Source: Gluconobacter thailandicus F149-1 = NBRC 100600 (GTDB lineage Bacteria; Pseudomonadota; Alphaproteobacteria; Acetobacterales; Acetobacteraceae). From it: 64,000 nucleotides of DNA. Shown here piece after piece: positions 28,167-37,800 of this stretch; position 1 is the first letter of the stretch; the number at the start of each line of letters is the position of its first letter. Made by a program: the position numbers and the translations under genes. Under the pieces are notes generated by a model that saw only the letters and a program-made list of their open reading frames with translations, was not told where the DNA came from and searched no databases. The stretch covers positions 62,001 through 126,000 of the forward strand of contig NZ_BANH01000005.1 of the NCBI RefSeq assembly GCF_000964465.1, read 5' to 3'.

Positions 28167-29195
28167 ATGGCTGATACAATGCTGGCCGCCGTCGTCCGCG
28201 AGTTCGGGAAGCCTCTCTCCGTTGAGAGGCTTCCCATCCCCGAGATCCGGCCTAACCAGATCCTCGTGAAAGTGGATACCTGCGGCGTCTGCCATACCGA
28301 CCTGCACGCCGCAGAAGGGGATTGGCCTGCAAAGCCGAACCCGCCGTTCATCCCGGGCCATGAAGGCATCGGTCACATCGTGGCCGTTGGCAGTCAGGTC
28401 AATCACGTCAAGGTTGGCGACGTAGTTGGCGTGCCCTGGCTCTACTCGGCCTGCGGGCACTGCGAACACTGCCTCGGTGGCTGGGAGACGCTGTGCAAGG
28501 ATCAGGACGACACCGGCTACACGGTCAATGGCTGCTTCGCTGAATATGTTGTCGCAGACCCGAACTATGTCGCGCATCTGCCCAGCAACATTGATCCTCT
28601 TCAGGCTGCCCCAGTCCTTTGCGCTGGCCTGACCGTCTACAAGGGCCTGAAAATGACCGAGGCACGCCCTGGTCAGTGGATGGCTATTTCAGGCGTTGGC
28701 GGTCTGGGTCAGATGGCTGTGCAATACGCCGTCGCCATGGGCATGAATGTCGTGGCTGTGGATATTGACGACGACAAGCTTGCCACAGCAAAAAAGCTTG
28801 GCGCCGCCCTGACCGTCAATGCCAAGGACAAGGACCCGGCAGCCTTCATCCAGCAGGAAGTCGGCGGCGCTCATGGTGCTCTTGTTACGGCCGTGGGCCG
28901 CACCGCATTCTCGCAGGCCATGGGCTATGCCCGCCGGGGCGGCACAATCGTTCTGAACGGCCTGCCACCAGGGGACTTCCCGGTTTCGATCTTCGACATG
29001 GTCATGAACGGCACAACCATTCGTGGCTCCATCGTCGGCACACGGCTGGACATGATCGAAGCCATGGATTTCTTCGCCCGTGGCAAAGTGAAATCCGTCG
29101 TCACCGCAGACAAGATCGAGAACATCAACACGATCTTCGACAACCTCAAAAACGGGCGCCTTCAGGGCCGTACGGTTCTGGATTTCCGGTCCTGA
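28167..29195 (+). CDS. adhA: Zinc-dependent alcohol dehydrogenase AdhA
   Basis: A 342-residue class I/propanol-preferring medium-chain alcohol dehydrogenase. Catalytic zinc ligands Cys39 (C-G-V-C-H-T-D) and His64 (G-H-E-G), structural zinc cysteines 96, 99, 102 and 110, and the NAD-binding G-V-G-G-L-G motif (near residue 173) are all visible. It would oxidise small primary alcohols or reduce aldehydes in the cytosol with NAD(H). Its place right after pntB suggests that its nicotinamide pool is balanced by the transhydrogenase. In Gluconobacter oxydans the same pnt-adh order is known to me. Confidence 0.93.
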   Translation: MADTMLAAVVREFGKPLSVERLPIPEIRPNQILVKVDTCGVCHTDLHAAEGDWPAKPNPPFIPGHEGIGHIVAVGSQVNHVKVGDVVGVPWLYSACGHCEHCLGGWETLCKDQDDTGYTVNGCFAEYVVADPNYVAHLPSNIDPLQAAPVLCAGLTVYKGLKMTEARPGQWMAISGVGGLGQMAVQYAVAMGMNVVAVDIDDDKLATAKKLGAALTVNAKDKDPAAFIQQEVGGAHGALVTAVGRTAFSQAMGYARRGGTIVLNGLPPGDFPVSIFDMVMNGTTIRGSIVGTRLDMIEAMDFFARGKVKSVVTADKIENINTIFDNLKNGRLQGRTVLDFRS

Positions 29196-29215
29196 GACTT
29201 TAGAAAGCACATACC

Positions 29216-30199
29216 ATGTTTGCCATGCAGCTCCGCCAACACCACCAGCCTCTGGAATGGGTGGAGCTGCCAGACCCCGAACCCGGACCGGACGAAATCC
29301 GTATCCGCATCGGGGCCTGCGGCGTCTGCCGCACAGACCTCCATGTCGTGGATGGCGAACTCGCCAACCCCACTCTTCCCATCATTCCCGGACATGAAAT
29401 CGTCGGGCGAATTGATAAACTCGGAAGCAACGTTACGAGCCTGAATGTTGGGGAACGGGTCGGTATCCCATGGCTCGGCCATACGTGTGAGCATTGCTAT
29501 TACTGCACGCATGGGATGGAAAATCTCTGCGACCATCCCCTTTTCACCGGCTTCACCCGCAATGGCGGCTACGCGACAATGACCGTCGCTGATGCACGAT
29601 ATGCCTTTCCCATGGGCGACAAAGGGGAAGACAAGGATCTTGCTCCCCTGCTTTGCGCTGGCCTGATCGGCTGGCGCTGTCTCAGCAAAGCCGGCGACGG
29701 CAAAAAAATCGGTCTGTACGGCTTCGGAGCTGCTGCCCACATCATCATTCAGGTACTGCGCTGGCAGGGACGAGACGTTTACGCTTTCACATCCCCCGGA
29801 GACACCGAGAAACAGGCATTTGCCCGTTCCCTTGGCGCAGTCTGGGCAGGTGGTTCAGACGAGCTCCCACCTGAACAACTGGATGCTGTAATCCTGTTTG
29901 CCCCTGTCGGCACACTGGTTCCCACCGGACTGAAAGCCGTCCGTAAAGGCGGGAAAGTTGTTTGCGGCGGTATCCATATGAGCCCGATCCCGTCCTTCTC
30001 CTACGACACTCTCTGGGAAGAACGCGAAATCGTCTCCGTCGCCAATCTGACCCGGCAGGACGGGCTGGATTTCCTGAAACTGGCTCCGGAAATTGGCATC
30101 AGGGTGACGAATACGCCTTACGCCCTCAGGGACGCCAATCAGGCTCTGGACGATTTACGCCATGGCCGCTTTGAAGGCGCAGCGGTCCTGATCCCCTGA
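29216..30199 (+). CDS. Zinc-dependent alcohol dehydrogenase (second, diverged)
   Basis: A 327-residue medium-chain dehydrogenase with Cys35 (C-G-V-C-R-T-D), His60-Glu61 and structural cysteines 91, 94, 97 and 105. The nucleotide-binding loop reads G-F-G-A-A-A-H (near residue 174) in place of the usual G-x-G-G-L-G, so cofactor binding or specificity may differ from AdhA. It follows adhA by 20 bases and is probably the last gene of the pnt operon. Its TGA and the TGA of the convergent CDF gene abut in a TGATCA palindrome. Confidence 0.9.
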   Translation: MFAMQLRQHHQPLEWVELPDPEPGPDEIRIRIGACGVCRTDLHVVDGELANPTLPIIPGHEIVGRIDKLGSNVTSLNVGERVGIPWLGHTCEHCYYCTHGMENLCDHPLFTGFTRNGGYATMTVADARYAFPMGDKGEDKDLAPLLCAGLIGWRCLSKAGDGKKIGLYGFGAAAHIIIQVLRWQGRDVYAFTSPGDTEKQAFARSLGAVWAGGSDELPPEQLDAVILFAPVGTLVPTGLKAVRKGGKVVCGGIHMSPIPSFSYDTLWEEREIVSVANLTRQDGLDFLKLAPEIGIRVTNTPYALRDANQALDDLRHGRFEGAAVLIP

Positions 30200-31156
30200 T
30201 CAGTTCAGAGGCGCCGGAACCCCGTCCCGTCGGTCCTGCGCCTCGACATACATACGTAATACAGACGGATAACGTGCGCGCGTCGTCTTTTCGAGTAAGG
30301 ACACCCCACGTTCCACATCCCCGGCAGGGGTTGCGTCGTTCCAGTCCAGGGACACCAGCACAATAGTGCTTTCCGGACCGCGGGTTTCCGTCACAACTTC
30401 ATTGACCCCAACCACACCCGGCAGTTTGGTCGCTTCCGCCCGCACAAAAGCATCAATATCGGGATTGCTTTCACCAACCAGCAAAGAACGCGTCTCATTG
30501 GTCAGAAGACCGGCGACAACAACCAGCACCACACCGATCAGCAGAGATGCCACGCCGTCCAGAACATGCAGCCCTGTCACCACGGAAAGCAGAGTGAAGA
30601 CGAGCGCGATAACAAGACTGGCCAGCGCCGCTCCATCCTCGAACAGAATAACGAACAGGCCCGGGTCCACACTCCGGCGAATGATGTTCCAGAGGGAAAC
30701 GCCCTCTTTACGCGGCAGGGCTTTCACGGCTGCAATAAAGCCGTATCCCTCCATACTTCCCGAAATTGCCAGAATAGCGACGTTCATCCACCAGCCCGGA
30801 AACACATAGCCCAGGATTTGGACGGGCTGCATTTCCGAAGGATGCATGACTTTTTCCCACCCCTCATAAAGAGAAGCGACGCCGCCACCTACAAACAGGG
30901 CCCCTGCAACCACCATCGTCCAGAAATACAGCTCCCGGTGATGACCGAGCGGATGCTGTTTCGTGGCAGGTGCAGTCGCCCGCTTCATACCGACAAGCAG
31001 AAGGATCTGGTTTCCACAGTCCACAAAGGAGTGAACCGTCTCCGCCAGCATGGCTGCGGAGCCCGTCAGCAATGCTGCGGCCCCCTTCACACAGGCAATC
31101 CCGAAATTGACCCCCAGCGCGATGAAAACAACTTTTACGGAACTGCCTGCGGACAT
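30200..31156 (-). CDS. Cation diffusion facilitator family transporter
   Basis: A 318-residue inner-membrane divalent cation/proton antiporter. Five to six helices are visible; the metal site residues His42 and Asp46 (V-H-S-F-V-D) lie in helix two and the E-D pair (F-E-D-G-A-A-L) in helix five. A cytosolic C-terminal domain of about 80 residues follows. The metal (Zn, Fe, Mn or Co) cannot be told from this. The ATG at 31156 follows a GAGG site; a TTG ten codons earlier is possible. No metal-responsive regulator is next to it. Confidence 0.87.
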   Translation of the reverse strand: MSAGSSVKVVFIALGVNFGIACVKGAAALLTGSAAMLAETVHSFVDCGNQILLLVGMKRATAPATKQHPLGHHRELYFWTMVVAGALFVGGGVASLYEGWEKVMHPSEMQPVQILGYVFPGWWMNVAILAISGSMEGYGFIAAVKALPRKEGVSLWNIIRRSVDPGLFVILFEDGAALASLVIALVFTLLSVVTGLHVLDGVASLLIGVVLVVVAGLLTNETRSLLVGESNPDIDAFVRAEATKLPGVVGVNEVVTETRGPESTIVLVSLDWNDATPAGDVERGVSLLEKTTRARYPSVLRMYVEAQDRRDGVPAPLN

Positions 31157-31233
31157 TCTGGCCTCATGATGCGAAACAGTTCTCAACTTGGAGAGGTTCA
31201 GCCCTCTCTGTCAAACGCCCCCGTGACCGTTTT

Positions 31234-32619
31234 TCAGATAATCGCCTTGACGGTGTTACGGAAGGTAAACTGTCTGACCTCTTTTGCCAGATCAGACGCT
31301 TCCTGACGCAGATTACGACAGGCGGCCGTCACCTGCTCCACCATGGCCGCATTATGCTGAGTCATCTGGTCCATTTCCCGAATGGCCGTGTTGATCGTCT
31401 CAAGAGTTGCCGCTTCATCCGCAGTTGAATAGGAAATGTCCTGCAGAACGGAAGTAATGCCGTCAATATGACCGTTGATGAGATGCATGGCCTTGTCGGC
31501 TTCTCCCACCAGATGAACCCCCTCTTCCACCTGCTTGACGGACGTTCCGATGATACTCTGAATTTCCCGGGCGGACTGAGCGGATCTCTGGGCAAGCGCC
31601 CGGATTTCCATAGCAACAACATTGAAACCACGTCCCGCTTCACCTGCCCGGGCAGCTTCAATTCCGGCATTTAGAGACAGCAGGTTGGTCTGGAATGCCA
31701 TTTCCTCAATCAGACCGATAATGGACTCAATCCGGCGTGAAGACGTGCGGAGGGCTCCCATCGCTGCGTTGGCCGAACGCATGACATCCGACACTGACAA
31801 CGCCTGCTCTCGCGTTCCCATGGCTGTTTCGCGCGCCTTCTGGGACGCTATGGCCGTCTCACGAACTGTCAGGGTGATATTGTTAATGGAAGACGCCGCC
31901 TCCGCCAGCCTGTTTGCCTGCCGCTCTGTTCGGCTGGCAAGATCACCAGATGCGGTGGAAATTTCTCTTGTTCCGCTCGCGATTACGGATGTGCCATCCG
32001 AAATTTTCTCCAGAGCCGCCCGATAGGCACGGATCATGGTATTGAAATTCTGGCGAAAATCTTCGAAGCGATCCTGAAAAGGCTTGGCAAAAATGAATGT
32101 CAGATCTCCGGACTTCACCACGTCCATGCCCACGCAGATGGCTTCGATGGTTTGATCCTGAAGCTGTCGAATACGCTCACTTTCTTTCGAAAATCGACGT
32201 TCAGCTTCCGCCGCCTGCTGCGCTTCCACGGCGGCAAGTTCCTGATACGCAATGCGCTCTTCACTGTTTTTCAAAAAGGCCTGGAGAGAACGCGCCAGCC
32301 GACCAATGCAGTCTTTGTGATCCAGGAAAGGAATCGTAACCTCTGTTGCACCGCCTGCAACCTTTTCCGTCAGCGCTGTAATTTTCTCGAACGGAACAGC
32401 AACCACCTTGATGGTAAAGCGACCAATCAGCAGCGTCAGCCCAATCTGGAGAAGCACACCCGCAACCTGCGCGATGACCTGTACATTCTCCAGGTGATTC
32501 AGATAGCGCAGACAAATCCAGTCAACGGCAACCTGGACCACCGACAGGACCAATAACGCACCTATGATGACACGCAGCTTCTGCCGAACATAGGCAGTCT
32601 GTTCAATCCACTGCAGCAT
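31234..32619 (-). CDS. Methyl-accepting chemotaxis protein without a periplasmic sensor domain
   Basis: A 461-residue chemoreceptor. Two membrane helices (about residues 17-36 and 48-67) are joined by a loop of only about 11 residues, so there is no ligand-binding domain outside. HAMP-like segments follow (about 68-120 and 150-205), then the helical signalling domain with the tip at 306-334 (F-Q-T-N-L-L-S-L-N-A-G-I-E-A-A-R). No che genes are nearby. It may sense the membrane, redox or an internal signal; that is inference. Confidence 0.9.
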   Translation of the reverse strand: MLQWIEQTAYVRQKLRVIIGALLVLSVVQVAVDWICLRYLNHLENVQVIAQVAGVLLQIGLTLLIGRFTIKVVAVPFEKITALTEKVAGGATEVTIPFLDHKDCIGRLARSLQAFLKNSEERIAYQELAAVEAQQAAEAERRFSKESERIRQLQDQTIEAICVGMDVVKSGDLTFIFAKPFQDRFEDFRQNFNTMIRAYRAALEKISDGTSVIASGTREISTASGDLASRTERQANRLAEAASSINNITLTVRETAIASQKARETAMGTREQALSVSDVMRSANAAMGALRTSSRRIESIIGLIEEMAFQTNLLSLNAGIEAARAGEAGRGFNVVAMEIRALAQRSAQSAREIQSIIGTSVKQVEEGVHLVGEADKAMHLINGHIDGITSVLQDISYSTADEAATLETINTAIREMDQMTQHNAAMVEQVTAACRNLRQEASDLAKEVRQFTFRNTVKAII

Positions 32620-32687
32620 CTCGCCTCTCGATCACATCCCATGGCCAGGTTCAGGAACCGGCATCTGACAAGGTAGAAGGACGAGAG

Positions 32688-32715
32688 TTATCAAATGATC
32701 TTTAATGATACGTTA
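32688..32715 (-). promoter_or_regulatory. Weak sigma-28-like promoter ahead of the chemoreceptor
   Basis: On the minus strand TAACGTAT (32708-32715) and TTTGATAA (32688-32695) are 12 bases apart, loosely like the flagellar sigma-28 boxes TAAAGTTT and GCCGATAA (usual gap 11). Placed about 70 bases ahead of the chemoreceptor start. Only a partial match. Confidence 0.2.
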
Positions 32716-32764
32716 ATTAAACAAGAACATTTTATGACCAACGCGTCCAAAGACATGAGCATAA

Positions 32765-32790
32765 AAAAACCGCCCAAAGAGGGCGGTTTT
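32765..32790 (-). terminator. Terminator after yqeY
   Basis: AAAACCGCCC (32766-32775) and GGGCGGTTTT (32781-32790) are perfect complements around a 5-base loop, with an A run on the left that gives a T run on the minus strand. It lies 19 bases past the yqeY stop. The shape is nearly symmetrical and could work in both directions. Confidence 0.85.
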
Positions 32791-32808
32791 CAGTTCTGTT
32801 CTTATATT

Positions 32809-33264
32809 TCAGGCTGAAAGACGAGCCTTCACCAGCCCGCTGGCCCTGGCCGGATCAAGATCGGAACCGAAACGCTCTTTCAGAGCCGCCATGACCTTGC
32901 CCATATCCTTCATGCCTTCTGCACCGACAGCCGTTACAGCCTCATTGATCGCAGCTTTCAGCGTGCCCTCATCCAGCTCAGGCGGCAGATAGGACTGGAT
33001 CGTAGCAATCTCGCCCTCTTCCTTCTCAGCAAGCTCCGGACGACCACCCTGACGGTACATGGTGGCAGACTCTGTGCGAGACTTGATCATGGAACGCAGG
33101 GCGGAAATCATTTCCGCTTCCGTCACTTCTCCACTCTTGGCGCGAGCCGCAACCTCGAGATCCTTGAGCTTTGCGGTGATGCCGCGGATCTGCGCTACCT
33201 TCTCGGACTGGCCGGCCTTCATTGCAGCCTTGAGATCGTCCATGATCTGTGCACGAAGTGACAT
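32809..33264 (-). CDS. yqeY: GatB/YqeY domain-containing protein
   Basis: A 151-residue YqeY protein, an all-helical fold related to the tRNA-binding tail domain of GatB. The pattern M-x-L-R-x-x-I-x-x-D-L-K-x-A-M-K, then I-K-S-R-x-E-S, E-I-x-x-I-x-x-Y-L-P and the C-terminal G-K-V-M-A-A-L-K-x-R-F fit the family. The exact role is not established. In alphaproteobacteria it commonly lies between carA and dnaG; here carA is divergent from it, but dnaG is 8 kb away. Confidence 0.93.
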   Translation of the reverse strand: MSLRAQIMDDLKAAMKAGQSEKVAQIRGITAKLKDLEVAARAKSGEVTEAEMISALRSMIKSRTESATMYRQGGRPELAEKEEGEIATIQSYLPPELDEGTLKAAINEAVTAVGAEGMKDMGKVMAALKERFGSDLDPARASGLVKARLSA

Positions 33265-33364
33265 GCGCCTTCTCCCATCTGTTCAGAGGCCCGGAAGCCT
33301 CAGTGTCAATTCATGGCCGCAAAATCGCACAAAAGCAGGCTTCCAACAATGGAAGGCGCGAGAC

Positions 33365-33423
33365 GGGAAGTTTTTTCCCACCCTTTCTTTTTCCATCAAG
33401 AATCATGTGGGAAAAAACTTCCC
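33365..33423. promoter_or_regulatory. Perfect 17-bp inverted repeat upstream of carA
   Basis: The arm at 33365-33381 and the arm at 33407-33423 are exact reverse complements, 25 bases apart. Each arm also contains its own palindrome, GGGAA-N5-TTCCC, with centres 44 bp apart. It lies between the divergent yqeY and carA genes, about 60 bases ahead of the carA start. Two matching dyad sites on one face of the helix suggest a pair of operators; a long hairpin in the leader is the other option. Confidence 0.6.
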
Positions 33424-33483
33424 ATCCGTGCGCCAATCGCTTATCAGACCTGAAAGTGAACGCGGAGCCAGGAACGGGCGACC

Positions 33484-34857
33484 ATGGACATCGACAGAAT
33501 CATCGAAAAAGCCGGAGGCGCGGACGAGATCGCCGCTCTTGCCGGCGTCGGCCTTGAGGCCGTCCGCAAATGGCGTCAGTCGCGAACCGTGCCGACCAAG
33601 CACTGGCCCGCCCTGCTGCGCGTTCCCGGAATCGAACTCCAGGATCTGACTTCCGCTGAAACCCCGCAACAAAGAGAGACGGACGTGTCCAATTCCTGCC
33701 CTGTCGGCGCCAATGCCGCCCTTGTCCTTGCAGATGGCACGGTCCTGTGGGGCCGAGGCTTCGGCGCCCATACCGATGGCGCCGTTGGTGAACTCTGCTT
33801 CTCCACCGGCATGACCGGCTATCAGGAAACCCTGACAGACCCGTCTTTCGCCGGTCAGATTGTCACCTTCACCTTCCCGCATATCGGCAATGTCGGCACG
33901 AACACGGACGACAATGAAGCGCCCAAAATGGCTGCTCTTGGCGCCATCGTGAAGGAAGACGTGACCGCTCCGGCAAGCTGGCGCTCCATGGAATCCCTCG
34001 ACGGCTGGCTAAAGCAGCACGGCCGCGCAGGCATCAGCGGCGTCGACACCCGCGCTGTCACCCGCTCCCTGCGTGACAATGGTCCGCAGACTGCCATCCT
34101 TGCCTTCCCGGCGAACGGTCGGATCGATACCGACAGCCTGCTGAACCGCGCCCGTCAGTGGCCCGGCCTCGAAGGCATGGATCTTGCAAAAGAGGTCACG
34201 CAGCCAAAGCGTGTCTGGACGGAAGGCGTGTGGGAAAGCACCCGCCCCGCCCGTACCGAGAACCGCCGCCGCGTGGTCGCCATGGACTACGGCGCCAAGG
34301 ACAACATCCTGCGCTGCCTCGTGACCGCCGGTTGTGACGTCACCGTTCTGCCCGCGACAGCAACGGCCGAGGAAATTCTGGAACTGAAGCCCGAAGGCGT
34401 CTTCCTGTCCAATGGTCCGGGCGACCCGGCAGCGACCGGCACCTATGCCGTCCCGGCCATCAAAAGCGTTCTGGATGCCAACGTGCCTGTCTTCGGCATC
34501 TGCCTTGGTCATCAGCTTCTGGCGCAGGCCCTCGGCGGCAAGACCTACAAGCTGGATCGTGGCCATCGCGGCGCCAACCAGCCGGTCAAGGACATCGAGA
34601 GCGGCCGCGTGGAGATCACCAGCCAGAACCATGGCTTCGCCGTGGATGAGAAGTCCCTGCCGGCTGATGTGAAGGTGACGCATGTGAGCCTGTTCGATGG
34701 CTCCAACGAAGGCATTGCCTCCACCACGAAGGACGCCTTCTCCGTTCAGTATCATCCCGAGGCCAGCCCTGGCCCGTCTGACAGTTTCTATCTTTTCGAG
34801 CGTTTCGTCGCGGTCATGGACCGTCGCGCCGCCAACAGCACGAACGCAGGAGCCTGA
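33484..34857 (+). CDS. carA: Carbamoyl-phosphate synthase small subunit with N-terminal HTH domain
   Basis: CarA hydrolyses glutamine and passes ammonia to CarB for carbamoyl phosphate, the precursor of pyrimidines and arginine. The amidotransferase site is complete: Cys340 (G-I-C-L-G-H-Q), His424 and Glu426 (H-P-E-A). The unusual part is residues 1-67: a Cro/YdaS-type helix-turn-helix (about residues 4-45; G-G-A-D-E-I-A-A-L-A-G-V, then V-R-K-W-R-Q, then V-P-T-K-H-W-P-A-L) joined in frame, with no stop. A GTG at 33685 with a purine-rich site upstream would give the usual 390-residue CarA. Either the long protein, or the two forms, are made. carB follows by 3 bases. Confidence 0.93.
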   Translation: MDIDRIIEKAGGADEIAALAGVGLEAVRKWRQSRTVPTKHWPALLRVPGIELQDLTSAETPQQRETDVSNSCPVGANAALVLADGTVLWGRGFGAHTDGAVGELCFSTGMTGYQETLTDPSFAGQIVTFTFPHIGNVGTNTDDNEAPKMAALGAIVKEDVTAPASWRSMESLDGWLKQHGRAGISGVDTRAVTRSLRDNGPQTAILAFPANGRIDTDSLLNRARQWPGLEGMDLAKEVTQPKRVWTEGVWESTRPARTENRRRVVAMDYGAKDNILRCLVTAGCDVTVLPATATAEEILELKPEGVFLSNGPGDPAATGTYAVPAIKSVLDANVPVFGICLGHQLLAQALGGKTYKLDRGHRGANQPVKDIESGRVEITSQNHGFAVDEKSLPADVKVTHVSLFDGSNEGIASTTKDAFSVQYHPEASPGPSDSFYLFERFVAVMDRRAANSTNAGA

Positions 34858-34860
34858 GCC

Positions 34861-37800
34861 ATGCCAAAACGGACAGACATCACGTCCATCCTGATCATCG
34901 GCGCAGGCCCGATCGTTATCGGACAGGCCTGCGAGTTCGATTACTCTGGCGCACAGGCCTGTAAAGCCCTGCGTGAGGAAGGCTATCGCGTCATCCTCAT
35001 CAACTCCAACCCAGCCACGATCATGACCGATCCGGGCCTGGCGGACGCGACCTATATCGAGCCAATCACGCCGGAATTCGTCGAGCGCATCATTCTCAAG
35101 GAAAAGCCCGACGCCGTTCTACCGACCATGGGTGGCCAGACAGCCCTGAACGCCGCCATGGCGCTCGACAAGTCCGGCTTCCTCAAGAAGCACAACGTGG
35201 AACTGATCGGCGCAGACGCAGAGGTCATTGACCGCGCAGAAGATCGCCAGAAGTTCCGCGAGGCCATGGACGAGATCGGGATCGAAAGCCCCCGCAGCAC
35301 CATCGCCCATACGCTGGCAGAAGCGCGCGCGGCTCTGGCTGACGTCGGCCTGCCCGCCATCATCCGCCCGTCTTTCACCATGGGCGGCGCTGGCGGCGGG
35401 ATCGCATATAACCGCGAAGAGTTCGACCAGATCGTCACAGGCGGCCTTGATGCCTCCCCGACGACGGAAGTGCTGATTGAAGAGTCCGTTCTGGGCTGGA
35501 AAGAGTACGAGATGGAAGTGGTCCGCGACACGGCGGATAACTGCATCATCATCTGCTCCATCGAGAACATCGACCCGATGGGTGTTCACACAGGTGACTC
35601 CATTACCGTTGCCCCGGCCCTGACGCTGACCGACAAGGAATACCAGCGCATGCGGGACGCCTCACTGGCGTGCCTGCGCAAGATCGGTGTCGAGACGGGC
35701 GGCTCCAACGTGCAGTTCGGCGTCAATCCGGCTGATGGCCGCATGGTCGTCATCGAAATGAACCCGCGCGTGTCCCGGTCGTCTGCACTCGCCTCCAAGG
35801 CCACTGGCTTCCCGATCGCCAAAATCGCCGCCAAGCTGGCCGTTGGCTACACGCTGGACGAACTCAAGAACGACATCACGAAGACGACCCCGGCCTCCTT
35901 CGAGCCGACGATCGACTATGTTGTCGCCAAGATCCCCCGCTTCACGTTCGAGAAGTTCCCCGGCTCCCCGGCCTTGCTTTCGACGTCCATGAAGTCGGTC
36001 GGGGAAGCCATGTCTGTTGGTCGCTCCTTTGCCGAGGCGATCCAGAAGGGTTTCCGCTCCATGGAGACGGGCCTGACAGGTCTGGACCCGGTTGAGGCGC
36101 CCGGCGACGGTTCAAAGGACGCCTATCTGGCCGCCCTCGCCGAGCCACGCCCGGAACGCATCCTGATGGCCGCACAGGCACTCCGCGCTGGCCTGACGGT
36201 TGAAGAGGTTCAGCAGGCCTGCAAATTCGAACCATGGTTCCTGCGCCAGCTGGAAGACATTATCGCCTCAGAGCGTGACGTTGAGAAGAATGGCCTTCCA
36301 AAGGATGCCTACGGCTTCCGTCGCCTCAAGGCCCAGGGCTTCTCTGACGCCCAACTCGCTCGCCTCTCCGGTCAGAGCGCCCCGGATGTTGCGGCACAAC
36401 GTGAGGCTCTCAACGTCGTGCCGGTTTATCGCCGCATCGACACCTGCGCAGCCGAGTTCGCCTCCGACACGCCGTACCTGTACTCCACCTATGAAGGCGG
36501 GTTCGGCACACCGGAATGCGAAAGCAAGCCAACCAGCCGCGACAAGATCATCATTCTGGGCGGCGGCCCGAACCGGATTGGTCAGGGCATCGAGTTCGAT
36601 TACTGCTGCGTTCATGCGGCTTACGCCCTGCGCGAAGCTGGCTTTGAAACAGTCATGGTCAACTGCAACCCGGAAACGGTCTCGACGGACTACGACACGT
36701 CCGACCGTCTGTATTTCGAGCCGCTTACGGCCGAAGACGTCATCGCCCTCATTCGCACGGAAGCCCGTGGCGGCAAGATCCTGGGCTGCATTGTGCAATA
36801 CGGCGGCCAGACGCCTCTGAAGCTCTCCCGCGCACTGGAAGAGGCAGGCATTCCGCTCCTTGGTACCCCTGCCGATGCGATTGACCGCGCCGAAGACCGC
36901 GAGCGTTTCCAGACCATGCTGCGCAAGCTCGGCCTACGCCAGCCACGCAACGGGATTGCCCGCACGCCCGCAGACGCCGAGAAGGTTGCAGAGGAAGTCG
37001 GTTATCCTGTTGTTGCCCGCCCATCCTACGTTCTGGGCGGGCGCGCAATGGAAATCGTGTACGACAACGCTGGCCTGAAGCATTACCTCAACACGGTTCT
37101 TCGTGCGGCTGGCCCGGAAGTCTCGACTGGCCCGATCCTGCTCGACCACTACCTGAACGACGCGATCGAAGCCGACGTGGACTGCATCGCCGATGGCGAG
37201 ACGGTCTATGTCGCCGGCGTCATGGAACACATCGAGGAAGCTGGCATCCACTCCGGTGACTCCGCCTGCTCCCTGCCGCCCTACACGCTCTCCCCGGCAC
37301 TGGTGACTGAACTCCGCTCCCAGACGGAAGCCATGGCTCGCGAGCTTGGCATCCGTGGCCTGATGAACGTTCAGTACGCCATCAAGGATCAGGAAGTCTT
37401 CGTCCTTGAAGTGAACCCACGCGCTTCCCGTACCGTGCCGTTCGTCGCCAAGGCGACAGGCGTTCCGGTTGCAAAGATCGGTGCCCGCGTCATGGCTGGC
37501 GCGCGCCTCTCCGAGTTCCGTCTGGATGGCGGCGCGGTCTCTCCGCATGTGGCCGTCAAGGAAGCCGTCTTCCCGTTCCATCGCTTTGCGAACGCTGACA
37601 CGATCCTTGGTCCGGAAATGCGCTCCACCGGTGAAGTCATGGGGCTGGATTCCAGCTTCGAGCGTGCGTTCGCCAAGTCCCAGCTCGCTGCCGGCGTAAA
37701 GCTGCCACTGTCCGGAACGGTCTTCCTGTCCGTCCGTGACAGCGACAAGGGACATGTTCAGCCTCTGGCCCGCAAGCTTGTGGAAATGGGCTTCACCATC

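Noticed and set aside
27396-28577. Minus-strand open frame of 393 codons opposite pntB and adhA
   Set aside because: It is antisense to two certain genes and has no recognisable domain.
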